Shown: positions 9,584 through 18,131, numbered from the stretch's first letter. The stretch is DNA of 64,000 nt from Spirosoma validum (GCF_014699035.1 NZ_JACXAA010000001.1:124001-188000), one strand, 5' to 3'. Notes: generated by a model from the sequence alone, not told the origin. Translations and numbers: made by a program.

Positions 9584-10015
9584 TCAGGTACCTGAAGACG
9601 ATTTTGGCAGGGAAAACCTGACGGGTAAATTGAAACGACAGGCAACGGCTTTCCCCTGCTGCTTACCGGGTATCCAATCAGGCATACTTTTGATAAGACG
9701 TACCGCTTCAGCGTCTAACGCCAGGCTGACACTTCTTAATACCTGGACACTATGGATAACTCCTTGTTCACTAACAATAAACGTAACGATCACCATGCCT
9801 TCCTGATTGGCTTTTTGAGCAGCCTCGGGATAACGCAGGTTTTTTTTGATGTAATCATTCAGTTCTCTTAGGCCACCCGGATATTGAGGAGTTTCCTCCA
9901 GCACTCTATATACTGGACGGTTTGGGGTTGACATGGTGTCCAGTTGATTTTGTTGGGCATGGAGCGGAATCCAAAGAACACTAAACAGTAGCAGACTATA
10001 CAAGAAAGTGGTCAT
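9584..10015 (-). CDS. Exported TonB C-terminal domain protein
   Basis: 143-residue protein with a cleavable-looking signal peptide (residues 1-20, ending in LHAQ) and a TonB C-terminal domain. Family hallmarks are the PEYPGG-like ETPQYPGGLRELNDYIKKNL, RYPEAAQKANQEGMVIVTF, and SMPDWIPGKQQGKAV. It lacks the N-terminal anchor and the proline-rich linker of a classical TonB, so it is probably a periplasmic TonB-domain protein of the kind common in Bacteroidota rather than a full energy transducer. It lies within the segment bracketed by the priA 3' repeats. Confidence 0.85.
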   Translation of the reverse strand: MTTFLYSLLLFSVLWIPLHAQQNQLDTMSTPNRPVYRVLEETPQYPGGLRELNDYIKKNLRYPEAAQKANQEGMVIVTFIVSEQGVIHSVQVLRSVSLALDAEAVRLIKSMPDWIPGKQQGKAVACRFNLPVRFSLPKSSSGT

Positions 10016-10356
10016 TACTATAAATTTTTCGGACTAGAGATTTATCAGATAGAACTCATAACATTGAGGCTGTTCAAAATTTCCCAATTTTTGAAAACTG
10101 ACTGTTTTCAAACAGTTTTTCAGGAAATTATAAACAGTTGGCCTGTAACATTAGCTATCAGGCTTTTCGGATACTAAGAATTTTACTATCGCGTCTGAGT
10201 TTAGAACAGAGGAGATGACATTTTATTCGTACAAAACTCTACAGGTTTTCGAGGACCTTAAACGATTCTTCAAGATCATCGGAAACACAGTTACTGTTAA
10301 GGCATAGGTAGCTTCCCTAAGAGCGGTGTTTTGCCAAATTACTTTACTGACTATTT
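10016..10356. other. Intergenic, nothing recognised
   Basis: 341 bp, AT-rich around 10075-10140. It holds short overlapping inverted repeats (GAAAAC/GTTTTC around 10095-10120) but no open frame of coding quality and no clear promoter. It probably carries the promoter for the TonB-like gene. Confidence 0.4.
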
Positions 10357-10719
10357 CTATCTGCCTGAAGCACTACGAGCTTTTTCGTAGGCATCCACCC
10401 TGGCTTTCACTTTCGGTAAAAAATAAACGTGATCATACAATTGTATAACTAGGAATGCAGTGACAATCGCAAGAATTACCATAGCCATGCCTCGATGACG
10501 CTTTTTCAATTCTTCCATCGTTTCCTGACGTGGAACGAGTTGGTAAATTACCGCCCAGACGATAGTCAGTGCCAGTAAGCCATACTGAACCAAATCTTTT
10601 TCCTCGTTACTTGTCTCCGCTGGTAAAACATGATTGCTAATCATAATCAGAAAGGCCAGTACCCAAAACACATATTTTGAAGCCCGCTTATTTTGAGCTA
10701 ACCAAACTATCTTTTTCAT
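10357..10719 (-). CDS. Small membrane protein (120 aa, unknown)
   Basis: 120-residue protein with about three membrane segments: KYVFWVLAFLIMISNHVL, QYGLLALTIVWAVIYQLV and MAMVILAIVTAFLVIQLY. Charged loops and a basic tail (YEKARSASGR) separate or follow them. The frame stays open upstream to 10827, but that would overlap the preceding gene by 92 bp. The ATG at 10717-10719, 16 bp after that gene's stop, gives a normal membrane-protein start and was chosen. It forms a two-gene unit with the secreted protein at 10736-11878. Function unknown. Confidence 0.7.
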   Translation of the reverse strand: MKKIVWLAQNKRASKYVFWVLAFLIMISNHVLPAETSNEEKDLVQYGLLALTIVWAVIYQLVPRQETMEELKKRHRGMAMVILAIVTAFLVIQLYDHVYFLPKVKARVDAYEKARSASGR

Positions 10720-10735
10720 TACGCAAGTTATTTTT

Positions 10736-11878
10736 TTAATTATTTGGTTGAGGTATTCCTGTTCGCACCTCCGTAGTGCATATATCGAAGTCCTGATAAG
10801 CACTTTCTTTGCAAAAATAATTTTCAACTATGGATTCTATAATCAGCGTTAATGCAGCGGGTACAGCTTCACCCATGGCCGCTGCAGCGGCCATCTTAGT
10901 CGCAAAGCTTCTAAAACATCTTTCAAGTGCGATATTAAGGCTTTGGCTACATTTTCCCATAGCGGTCATAGTTGGATCACCTTGATAACCGATGCCGACA
11001 CCGCCACCACCATCATTAAGAGCTTCGCAATATGTCTCGCCTGTATATCGACATCCGTCTGAATTACACCAGTACCAGTCTATACACATCTGTAAACCAT
11101 TCGTCTGCGGACCGCCGTTTCCGGGTTCCAACTGTAACCCATCAACGCCACCCGCAGCCAGACGTGCGGAGCCTATGGTATCTGAAGGTGATATTTCTTT
11201 ACTAACCGCTTTGGTCCGATGCAAAGCAAATTTAATCCAGTTGTCAGGATTTTCCGAATTGCCCACACAAACGATGGATGGGTCTCTATCACCCAGCACG
11301 GTGACATACCCGTCCTGAGTCACGCGATAGCCTGCTTCCAGGGTTTGGTCTCCTTTGCGGGCAACCTTGTTCAGACGTGTAATAGATCTGCTAACTGGCT
11401 GCCCGGCGGTGTCGAAAGCTACAATCCCAATAAATGCTCTTGATTTTGACTGCTTTTTGACCAGATTTACCACACCGGGTGTAATTGCCAGGGTCGACGC
11501 AAAGACCGTTGACCCGGCAGGTATTGATTCACTCAGCGATGACGTTTTCTCCTTTCTGGTTTCCAGAGCGCCGACGACAAAACCAGGCGTGACTACTTTC
11601 GCTATAGACGTCCAAAACTGACGTCCGCGTTGGGTTTTGCCAAGTATGGTAGTCGATATACTGACAGAATCACCCGCCTGTACTGGAATACGCCTGATTA
11701 ATACTTGATCAGGTTGATACCGTTGAGTGGTTTGCATCCGGCCTGAACCAGACGCTGTGGCTTCTGAAAACCGATCAGTCGTCATAAGAGAATCGCCCCC
11801 CGGAGTCTGCGCCACGACGGCCAGTGCAGACACCCACAAACTCAGGCTTATCATCACGGTGTGTACTTTTTTTCGCAT
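10736..11878 (-). CDS. Unknown secreted cysteine-containing protein
   Basis: 380-residue protein of unrecognised family. Residues 1-23 form a signal peptide ending in VVAQ. Residues 25-200 look beta-rich, with Ser and Thr. A cysteine-bearing stretch near residues 270-290 (CIDWYWCNSDGC, GETYCEALN) is followed by a Gly-rich turn and a helical C-terminal part with more cysteines (CSQSLNIALERCF, NYFCKESAY). The cysteines suggest disulfides in an exported protein. It diverges from the XRE regulator across 108 bp that contain a perfect inverted repeat, so it may be that regulator's target. Confidence 0.75.
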   Translation of the reverse strand: MRKKVHTVMISLSLWVSALAVVAQTPGGDSLMTTDRFSEATASGSGRMQTTQRYQPDQVLIRRIPVQAGDSVSISTTILGKTQRGRQFWTSIAKVVTPGFVVGALETRKEKTSSLSESIPAGSTVFASTLAITPGVVNLVKKQSKSRAFIGIVAFDTAGQPVSRSITRLNKVARKGDQTLEAGYRVTQDGYVTVLGDRDPSIVCVGNSENPDNWIKFALHRTKAVSKEISPSDTIGSARLAAGGVDGLQLEPGNGGPQTNGLQMCIDWYWCNSDGCRYTGETYCEALNDGGGGVGIGYQGDPTMTAMGKCSQSLNIALERCFRSFATKMAAAAAMGEAVPAALTLIIESIVENYFCKESAYQDFDICTTEVRTGIPQPNN

Positions 11879-11944
11879 AGTCTTAATTTTTGTACCCTTT
11901 AATCAAATTACCGTGACAAATATCTTCTGCACATGTCTAATCTT

Positions 11945-11975
11945 GCAGTAACTATCAGAACCAAATAGTTACTGC
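11945..11975. promoter_or_regulatory. Candidate XRE operator (11-bp inverted repeat)
   Basis: GCAGTAACTAT (11945-11955) and its exact complement (11965-11975) are separated by 9 bp. The site lies 11 bp before the XRE start codon and 66 bp before the start of the divergent secreted-protein gene. Its place and symmetry fit an autoregulatory operator for a dimeric XRE repressor. Confidence 0.6.
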
Positions 11976-11986
11976 TGGTTAACGAA

Positions 11987-12372
11987 ATGAAACTTGGCGA
12001 AAAAATTAGAGTACTGAGAACGGTGAAGGGCTACTCGCAGGAGGTAATGGCGGAATTACTAAAACTATCCGTTACCGGGTACGGTAAAATCGAACGCGGT
12101 GAAACCGAGGTAACTGTAGCACGTATCGGTCAAATTGCCATTATTCTGGATCTAAAGGTAGAAGACATTCTACAGTTCAATGGTACTGATATCCTACCAA
12201 AACAGCCTCCTTTCTCCGCCAACAACTCGAACCAAATCAACAACAGCTACTTACTATTGAGGAGATCCTGTCCATTTGTAAAGCCATCTATGAGAGCCGT
12301 CTTAGTCTACTTGAACGTGACGTTAGGGAACTGAGGCAGATTCTTTCCGAGAAAACGAACCTGACGGACTAA
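11987..12372 (+). pseudogene. XRE-family regulator with 3' frameshift
   Basis: The N-terminal 65 residues are a helix-turn-helix domain of the XRE/Cro type (KLGEKIRVLRTVKGYSQEVM, VTGYGKIERGETEVTV, ARIGQIAIILDLKVEDIL). The original frame stops at 12334 after a non-protein-like tail. A second frame takes over at about 12195-12240 and continues to the TAA at 12370-12372 with a typical coiled-coil end (EILSICKAIYESRLSLLERD). The natural protein was therefore about 128 residues, and a one-base loss near 12200-12230 separated the halves. The HTH domain is intact, so the shortened 115-residue product could still bind DNA. A sequencing error is possible. Confidence 0.75.
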
Positions 12373-12450
12373 CCTAATTAGTACAGTAAGTCCGATTAAA
12401 GCCACATGCAGGACGGTATCAACGACATGCTAACCGGACAAAGGACTGCA

Positions 12451-12479
12451 ACAGGTAAGCATCGTGGCCGATGTAGATT
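12451..12479. repeat. Direct repeat copy 2 (priA 3' end relic)
   Basis: Identical to 9199-9227 inside priA. The relic is wider: 12403-12486 aligns to priA 9152-9233 with scattered changes and one inserted base. It contains only the gene's tail and cannot encode anything useful. It suggests an insertion or duplication that used the priA end. Confidence 0.9.
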
Positions 12480-12493
12480 ATTTGTGAGTAGGA

Positions 12494-12893
12494 TTATGGA
12501 CAGGGTACCACGTTCTCGGCAAACCACGCCCGGCATTCCTCTAAACTCGACTGGCCGGAAGCAACTTTGAGAATGAAAGCGGTTAATACGTCATCCTTAA
12601 TGGATACGTTTATATCAAAACCATTCAGATTTAGAAAAACCAATCCAGCACCTAAACCAGTCCGTTTGTTGCCGTCGGTAAAAATATGGTTGCAGATGAT
12701 GTTGTAGCAATAAACGGCTGCTTTATCAGCTACAATCGGATATAATGATTCACCAAACATTTCAGCCTGCACTGCCTCAACCAAATAATCAAGATTTTCT
12801 TCGTGCAGGAAGTTATGTGGAGGTGTAAAATTGCCGCCATGCGCCCTAATTCCACCTAATCAGTTGCACTTTAGTCAAATAATGGTAAACCAT
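12494..12893 (-). pseudogene. Doc-type (Fic fold) toxin, disrupted near its start
   Basis: Death-on-curing toxin family. Such toxins act by Fic-fold transfer chemistry; phage P1 Doc phosphorylates EF-Tu. The motif HIFTDGNKRTG is intact, as are the family stretches GGNFTPPHNFLHEENLDYLV and AEMFGESLYPIVADKAAVYC. The expected ATG (12891-12893) overlaps the stop of the partner gene as TGATG and gives MVYHYLTKVQLIRWN. That frame ends in TAG at 12846-12848, and the rest continues in another frame with a few codons missing. Without an ATG the remaining frame could begin only at TTG 12784. It is probably inactive unless frameshifting or a rare start rescues it. Confidence 0.75.
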
Positions 12894-13096
12894 CAGGCCA
12901 AGGCTTTAAACGTAGCATCAAACCGGCGGAAGTTACGTTGAATCAGTTTTTCAAACGTATTCTCTGACTGGATTGATTCTTCGTTTAAAATTTCCTTAAA
13001 TAAAAGTCTGAAGGTTTCAGGTTCTTCGCGAATCAGTTCACGAAGGGCTTCTTTTACAAGACTTTTGTCAATAAATAAGTCCATAATCTTGTCCAT
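12893..13096 (-). CDS. Putative antitoxin partner of Doc toxin
   Basis: 67-residue acidic, helical protein (LIREEPETFRLLFKEILNEE, FEKLIQRNFRRFDATFKAL) with no recognised DNA-binding domain. It lies directly upstream of the Doc-type toxin, and its TGA overlaps the toxin ATG, the usual antitoxin-toxin arrangement. The role is inferred from this position. An alternative ATG is at codon 5. The gene is intact while the toxin frame is broken. Confidence 0.65.
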   Translation of the reverse strand: MDKIMDLFIDKSLVKEALRELIREEPETFRLLFKEILNEESIQSENTFEKLIQRNFRRFDATFKALA

Positions 13097-13276
13097 TTAA
13101 TACCTGCGCAAAGGTAATGAGTCTGTGTTTACTATGCTGCAGGATCGCTACCCTTCAGGCCTGTGTAGTAACACAAAAATCCTAAATCTATTCACATGAC
13201 GAGTTCAGCTACTTAGACAGTTGCCTGACTCATGGTAAAATTTATGTAAAGACCACGGTTTATTAGACCATCCGGT

Positions 13277-13284
13277 TATTTTTG
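13277..13284 (+). promoter_or_regulatory. Candidate -7 box for pyk
   Basis: TATTTTTG matches TAnnTTTG exactly, 43 bp before the pyk ATG at 13328. No good TTG lies 19-20 bp upstream, so the call rests on the -7 box and its position. Confidence 0.4.
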
Positions 13285-13327
13285 CATTGGCTAAAGGCAA
13301 ATTTTGCCCAATTTTTTCCGTCCCTTC

Positions 13328-14764
13328 ATGTCTAAGAAAACCAAGATCGTTGCCACTATCGGCCCGGCTTCCGAAACGAAAGAACAATTGCTGGCATTAG
13401 CCCGAGCCGGTGTGAATGTATTCCGGCTCAATTTCTCACACGGTACGCACGAAGACCATCTGATGCGTCTTAACCGCATTCGTGAAATCAATGAGGAATT
13501 TAATCTAAACCTTTGCGTATTACAGGACTTACAAGGCCCCAAAATACGTATTGGCAACGTTGAAAATAAAGACGGTGTCATGATTGTTCCTGGTCAGGAG
13601 CTGGTCTTTACCAACGATGATATTATCGGTACGTCCCAACGCGTCAGTACGCCTTATAAAGACATGTACAGAGACGTACACCCCGGTGAGCGTATTTTGA
13701 TGGACGATGGGAAATTAGAAGTCCGCGTGCTTCGTAAGGAAGGGACTGACGTCGTCACCGAAGTGGTTTATGGCGGGTCTATGAAGTCAAAAAAAGGCGT
13801 AAACCTGCCAAATACCAAAGTGTCGATGCCCGCCGTGACGGAAAAAGACTGGGCCGACCTGGAATTTGGCCTCGAACACGATGCAGAATGGATTGCCCTC
13901 TCGTTCGTCCGGGAAGCCTCTGAAATCATTGAAATTAAAGATTATATCAAATCGAAGGGCAAGAAAAGCCGCGTCATTGCTAAAATCGAAAAGCCAGAAG
14001 CGATCCAGAATATTGATTCGATCATTGCAGCAACCGATGGATTGATGGTGGCGCGGGGCGACCTCGGCGTCGAACTTCCTGCAGAGGAAGTTCCGATGAT
14101 TCAGAAGATGCTGGTAGAAAAGTGTAACAAAGCGGCTAAGCCGGTCATTGTGGCTACGCAGATGCTCGAAAGTATGATCGACGCCCCTCGCCCAACCCGC
14201 GCTGAAATTAATGATATTGCCAATTCTGTTATGGATGGTGCCGATGCTGTAATGCTCAGCGCCGAAACAGCATCGGGTAAGTATCCAATTCTGGCCGTTG
14301 AAAGCATGGCAAACACCATTCGGCAGGTTGAGACGACTACCGACAAAATTTATTATCGGTATCACGCTCATGTTAACGAAGAGCCAACTCAGAATGTGAT
14401 TAATGATAACGTAGTGATGAGTGCCTGTCGACTGGCTCGTGATACGAAAGCAAAAGCGATTATTGGTATTACAAACTCGGGTTATACAGCCGTACGGATA
14501 TCGCATCACCGCCCCAAAGCTGATCTACTGGTTTTCTCAAATGATGCTCAGCTACGTAACACGCTTGGTCTATATTGGGGCGTTCAGGTAATGCCTTACG
14601 AACCCGATTTAAGCTTGACGGTCGATCAAACGGTAGAAGGAATCAAGCAAACCCTCATCAGTCAGGGTAAGCTGGCTTCCGGCGATATTTTTATCAATAC
14701 GCTTAGTATGCCCTTAACACAGGCTCGTCGAACAAATACAGTGAAATTAAGTACGGTAGATTAA
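13328..14764 (+). CDS. pyk: Pyruvate kinase
   Basis: 478-residue glycolytic enzyme that transfers phosphate from phosphoenolpyruvate to ADP. The N-terminus KKTKIVATIGPASETKEQL, the B-domain region, the active-site segment VIAKIEKPEAIQNID, the metal-binding MVARGDLGVELP and the signature ATQMLESMIDAPRPTRAE are all present. A C-terminal allosteric domain follows. The frame is open from an upstream TTG at 13304, but ATG 13328 matches the family start and follows a -7 box. A bidirectional terminator lies between this gene and the convergent DUF5606 gene. Confidence 0.97.
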   Translation: MSKKTKIVATIGPASETKEQLLALARAGVNVFRLNFSHGTHEDHLMRLNRIREINEEFNLNLCVLQDLQGPKIRIGNVENKDGVMIVPGQELVFTNDDIIGTSQRVSTPYKDMYRDVHPGERILMDDGKLEVRVLRKEGTDVVTEVVYGGSMKSKKGVNLPNTKVSMPAVTEKDWADLEFGLEHDAEWIALSFVREASEIIEIKDYIKSKGKKSRVIAKIEKPEAIQNIDSIIAATDGLMVARGDLGVELPAEEVPMIQKMLVEKCNKAAKPVIVATQMLESMIDAPRPTRAEINDIANSVMDGADAVMLSAETASGKYPILAVESMANTIRQVETTTDKIYYRYHAHVNEEPTQNVINDNVVMSACRLARDTKAKAIIGITNSGYTAVRISHHRPKADLLVFSNDAQLRNTLGLYWGVQVMPYEPDLSLTVDQTVEGIKQTLISQGKLASGDIFINTLSMPLTQARRTNTVKLSTVD

Positions 14765-14799
14765 CCCGCCTGTTCGTTAATTGACTCGGTCTAAATACG

Positions 14800-14832
14800 A
14801 AAAAGCCGCGAACCAAAGGTTTCGCGGCTTTT
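14800..14832. terminator. Bidirectional terminator after pyk
   Basis: A GC-rich stem (AAAAGCCGCGAA pairing with TTCGCGGCTTTT, one bulge) is flanked by an A-run on the left and a T-run on the right. It can stop transcription from both convergent genes. Confidence 0.85.
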
Positions 14833-14912
14833 CTGTTCTCACTGAAAATGAAGATGTTTAAGTTCTTTACTACCAGTATGATATAGTAACTGTATTAAGC
14901 TTTTTGTGTTTT

Positions 14913-15398
14913 CTACTCTTTGTCAGCCTTAGGTTCTTCGATGGCCGATGCTTCCGCCACTTCTGGTTCGTCAGCTTTTACTTCTTCAGCCACTTTCTCA
15001 AACACTTCGGGAGCAAACTGACGTAGGATGCCGTACCAGATAATGAGTTTCTTGATATCAGTCGTCCGGACACGTTCCCGATCATACGTTGGAACAACTG
15101 ACGCCATAAAATCAGCGAGCTGATCGTTCGAACCTTTGGGATCAACGGTCAGCTGATCACCATATTTTTCGTTAATCGCGGTTAATACATTGCCCAGTGG
15201 TATAGATTGTTCCTCGCTGTTGTCATCGACGTAAATTGAAATGTCATTCAGAACCGAGACACGGGCTGTTGGACCCATCATGGTTTTGGCTTTTTTATCG
15301 TCTAACGACTCGACAATAACGCCCGCCCGACCAGGTTTTAAAATTCGGTAAAGGCCGCTATAACCAGCGACATTGGCAATCTGTTTTAATGCTTCCAT
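14913..15398 (-). CDS. DUF5606 domain protein
   Basis: 161-residue cytoplasmic protein of the DUF5606 family, conserved in Bacteroidota and of unknown function. The N-terminal domain (residues 1-80: LKQIANVAGYSGLYRILKPG, RAGVIVESLDDKK) looks like a small beta-rich domain. A helical part and an acidic tail (EEVKADEPEVAEASAIEEPK) follow. It lies 89 bp downstream of engB on the same strand. Confidence 0.85.
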   Translation of the reverse strand: MEALKQIANVAGYSGLYRILKPGRAGVIVESLDDKKAKTMMGPTARVSVLNDISIYVDDNSEEQSIPLGNVLTAINEKYGDQLTVDPKGSNDQLADFMASVVPTYDRERVRTTDIKKLIIWYGILRQFAPEVFEKVAEEVKADEPEVAEASAIEEPKADKE

Positions 15399-15487
15399 AG
15401 AGTGATTATGTAAATAGGTAACGTGTGTTTTGTTGAGTGTATTGCCCTTTTAATGAATCAAAGAGTGAAACAATGAAGCGTATACCG

Positions 15488-16132
15488 TTATTTCCTGTTT
15501 TTCCAGTCTTTCACCTGTTCATTTTTTCGCTCGTTAAAATAGTCCTCATTTAAGGGTCGGATAAACGCCAGAATATCTTCCCGGCCAACGGCTGTAACCG
15601 CCGACGTGACAAAGAATTGAGGAGCTTCCTCCCAGGATTCGAGTAGTTTAGCCCGGTAGGTTTCGAGCGCTGCCTGTAATTTTACCGAGCTTAGTTTTTC
15701 TGTTTTTGTAAAAACGATCACAAATGGCAGCCCTCGTTCGCCTAAGTTGGTCATGAAATCAAGATCAAGCTTTTGCGGTTCGATGCGCGAATCGACCAGT
15801 ACAAAAATACACAGCAAGTTTGGGCGACTGGTCAGATAGCCATCAATAAGGGCGGCAAATTTTTCCCGTTCGGTCTTGCTGACCTGCGCATAGCCGTAGC
15901 CTGGCAAATCGACCAAATACCATTCATTATCGATAATAAAATGGTTAATCAACTGCGTCTTACCTGGTTTTCCCGAAATCTTGGCCAGCGCAGAACGGCC
16001 CGTCAGCATATTTATCAACGATGATTTACCGACATTCGAGCGACCGATGAACGCATATTCAGGGCGATCAGGTTTTGGGCATTTGTCCGGATCGGAATTG
16101 CTGACGAAAAATTCGGCTTGCTTGACAGGCAT
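15488..16132 (-). CDS. engB: Ribosome biogenesis GTPase EngB (YihA/YsxC)
   Basis: 214-residue TRAFAC GTPase involved in assembly of the large ribosomal subunit. All G motifs are present: G1 GRSNVGKSSL, the G2 region with GKTQLINHF, G3 DLPGYGYA, G4 TKTEKL, and G5 TSAVTAVGREDI. The length fits the family. Translation starts at ATG 16132 (MPVKQAEFFVSN). It probably shares a transcript with the DUF5606 gene. Confidence 0.96.
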   Translation of the reverse strand: MPVKQAEFFVSNSDPDKCPKPDRPEYAFIGRSNVGKSSLINMLTGRSALAKISGKPGKTQLINHFIIDNEWYLVDLPGYGYAQVSKTEREKFAALIDGYLTSRPNLLCIFVLVDSRIEPQKLDLDFMTNLGERGLPFVIVFTKTEKLSSVKLQAALETYRAKLLESWEEAPQFFVTSAVTAVGREDILAFIRPLNEDYFNERKNEQVKDWKNRK

Positions 16133-16320
16133 CGTAGTAACTGGTATAAAATGGTCGCAAAGTTCGGAAAGATTAAGCAGAATGGCACATAAATACTTAT
16201 TTGCGATTTTCCGCTACGTCGACTAATTTGCCTAAACAATGCATAGTTTGGAAACGAAAAACGCCTGTCATTACGTTATAATCCCGAAACCATAAAGACT
16301 ACCGGTATTCCGGTTCAATC

Positions 16321-16809
16321 ATGAAAAAAGTATTCTGGCTGCTCACGATGCTCCTTGTTGGATTTAGCTCCGTATCAAATTATGCTGCTCTCTCCGAACC
16401 GGCAGCTCGCAATACCGGTGGTGTTAAGCCCGCATCTACTGATAAGAAAGCCGATGGTATTCAATTTACAGAGGTTTCCTGGCGGGAAATTCTGAAGAAG
16501 GCGAAAGCAGAAAAGAAAATAATTTTTCTGGATGCTTATGCGAGTTGGTGCGGCCCCTGCAAAATGCTTCAGAAACAAGTTTTCACGCAAAAAGAGGTTG
16601 GTGATTTCTACAACAGCAAGTTTATTAACGTAAAAATGGATATGGAAAAAGGTGAAGGTCCGGCTTTATCGCAGGTTTATCCGCTCGAAGCTTATCCAAC
16701 CCTGTTATTCATCGATGGTAATGGACGGGTACTGAAAAAATTCATCGGCGCTCCCAAAGCTGAAGAATTAATCGCCATCGGCAAAAGCGTGAAAAGCCAA
16801 ATTCTATAG
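16321..16809 (+). CDS. Exported thioredoxin-fold protein
   Basis: 162-residue protein with a signal peptide (about residues 1-23) and a thioredoxin domain with the active-site motif ASWCGPCKM. The cis-proline loop is in EAYPTLLFIDGNG. The domain is the DsbD-gamma/thioredoxin_7 kind common in Bacteroidota, so the likely place is the periplasm and the role thiol-disulfide exchange. The partner is unknown. An intrinsic terminator follows at 16856-16882. Confidence 0.88.
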   Translation: MKKVFWLLTMLLVGFSSVSNYAALSEPAARNTGGVKPASTDKKADGIQFTEVSWREILKKAKAEKKIIFLDAYASWCGPCKMLQKQVFTQKEVGDFYNSKFINVKMDMEKGEGPALSQVYPLEAYPTLLFIDGNGRVLKKFIGAPKAEELIAIGKSVKSQIL

Positions 16810-16855
16810 TTTAAAATCAGACGATTGTATCGTTATAGGATTCAATACATATTGT

Positions 16856-16882
16856 AGGGTCGGTTTTTGCCGACCCTTTTTT
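16856..16882 (+). terminator. Intrinsic terminator after thioredoxin gene
   Basis: AGGGTCGG (16856-16863) pairs with CCGACCCT (16870-16877) across a 6-base loop and is followed by a T-run to 16882. Confidence 0.9.
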
Positions 16883-16925
16883 ATGGCCTTTAAGAAATGT
16901 ATTCTCACAGTTGATGCTTAGTTAA

Positions 16926-18131
16926 TTACCGTCGTGCTGCCTCTAGTGTCTGTCGAATTTGACGGGCCATTGCCCTACTAATCGTTTTACGTTGAAATCG
17001 TGTTATGAAATCAACTCTTTCTTCCGTTCGATACGGTACTTTATGCAACTGGCTCGCCAGACTTTCTACGTCACCAGGGGTAAATAAGATACTATTCCTA
17101 AGATTTTCACGCACAAATGAAGCCGCGAACCCTGTCACTCCCGCCAGAATAGGTTTATTGGTAGCCCCGTAATCAAATAGTTTGGAAGGCAATACGTGTT
17201 TACAGACGCCCAGTTTACTCAGATGCACAAATAAGTAATCCGCTTTCTGGTATTCAACTATCAATTCCTGTCGACCAACTGGCTTTCGCAGGTCAACGTT
17301 TCTTATAGTATTATCCCGAATGGCCTTCTCCAGTTTAGAACGAGCATTACCTTCGCCTATAACGACGAAGTGATAACGGTCGCCCAACCGCTGAGCGGCC
17401 TGTGGTATAATTTTGTGGAGTGCCTGTCCGTCGCCGATGTTACCAGCGTAAAGAATAATTTTGACCTCACTTTGCTCCTTCATTTTTTGAGACGGCGGAG
17501 TTTGCTCACTAGTCAAAAATATATCATCGACCCCATTCGTGAAATAGCTATACGTAGCTTGAGGATAGGCTTTAAAATAAAACTGAAAGCCTTCCGAAAC
17601 TAGATTGATATGCGTGGCCGAGCGAAATGTAAAGGATTCAACGAAGCGTACTATGGGATTCAGAGCCAGTTGAATAAAGGGGTTTTTATGCAGATCCAAA
17701 AGGCCCTTCCGGAATAAATCACGAATATCCAGAAAAAGAGGAGCCCGCATAGAATGCGCTAACGTTGCACCAAGAGAAGCCGTAAAAAGTTTGGAAGAGG
17801 AGGCAAAAACCAGGTCATAGGCTTTGCCCTCACTACGTTCATACGTTGCTCGGATGTATGTAAAAAAAGCACGTATCTGAGCAAACTTCCTACCCGAATG
17901 CGCTGGCAAAGCTACTCGATCAATCGTAATCCGGCAGTTGTCCTGCAGCTTTTCCTCCCGTTCTTGTGCCCAGGGTCTGTAGGATTGATACCGATTCGGC
18001 TGCGTTGTGATTACGTGAACATGACTTCCCTCGGGCAACTGCTGGCACAATTCATTCACTAAAGCAGTATTTCGGAAAGAGCCGGGGCTAAGGTCGGGCT
18101 CAAAGTAAAAGGTCAGGTAAAGTATGTTCAT
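16926..18131 (-). CDS. Glycosyltransferase family 4 (WcaI/WbuB-like)
   Basis: 401-residue GT-B glycosyltransferase and last gene of the exopolysaccharide operon. The N-terminal donor/acceptor half begins LYLTFYFEPDLSPGSFRN, like WcaI/WbuB enzymes. The C-terminal half carries the nucleotide-sugar segment KIILYAGNIGDGQALHKII and LPSKLFDYGATNKPILAG. No clear E-x7-E motif is seen. Its first 32 bp overlap the end of the heparinase-like gene, which suggests translational coupling. The sugar transferred cannot be told. Confidence 0.85.
   Translation of the reverse strand: MNILYLTFYFEPDLSPGSFRNTALVNELCQQLPEGSHVHVITTQPNRYQSYRPWAQEREEKLQDNCRITIDRVALPAHSGRKFAQIRAFFTYIRATYERSEGKAYDLVFASSSKLFTASLGATLAHSMRAPLFLDIRDLFRKGLLDLHKNPFIQLALNPIVRFVESFTFRSATHINLVSEGFQFYFKAYPQATYSYFTNGVDDIFLTSEQTPPSQKMKEQSEVKIILYAGNIGDGQALHKIIPQAAQRLGDRYHFVVIGEGNARSKLEKAIRDNTIRNVDLRKPVGRQELIVEYQKADYLFVHLSKLGVCKHVLPSKLFDYGATNKPILAGVTGFAASFVRENLRNSILFTPGDVESLASQLHKVPYRTEERVDFITRFQRKTISRAMARQIRQTLEAARR

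Noticed and set aside
13787..14509. 240-codon frame on the minus strand
   Set aside because: It lies wholly inside pyk on the opposite strand, and its translation is rich in Asn, His and Phe, as expected of an antisense shadow.
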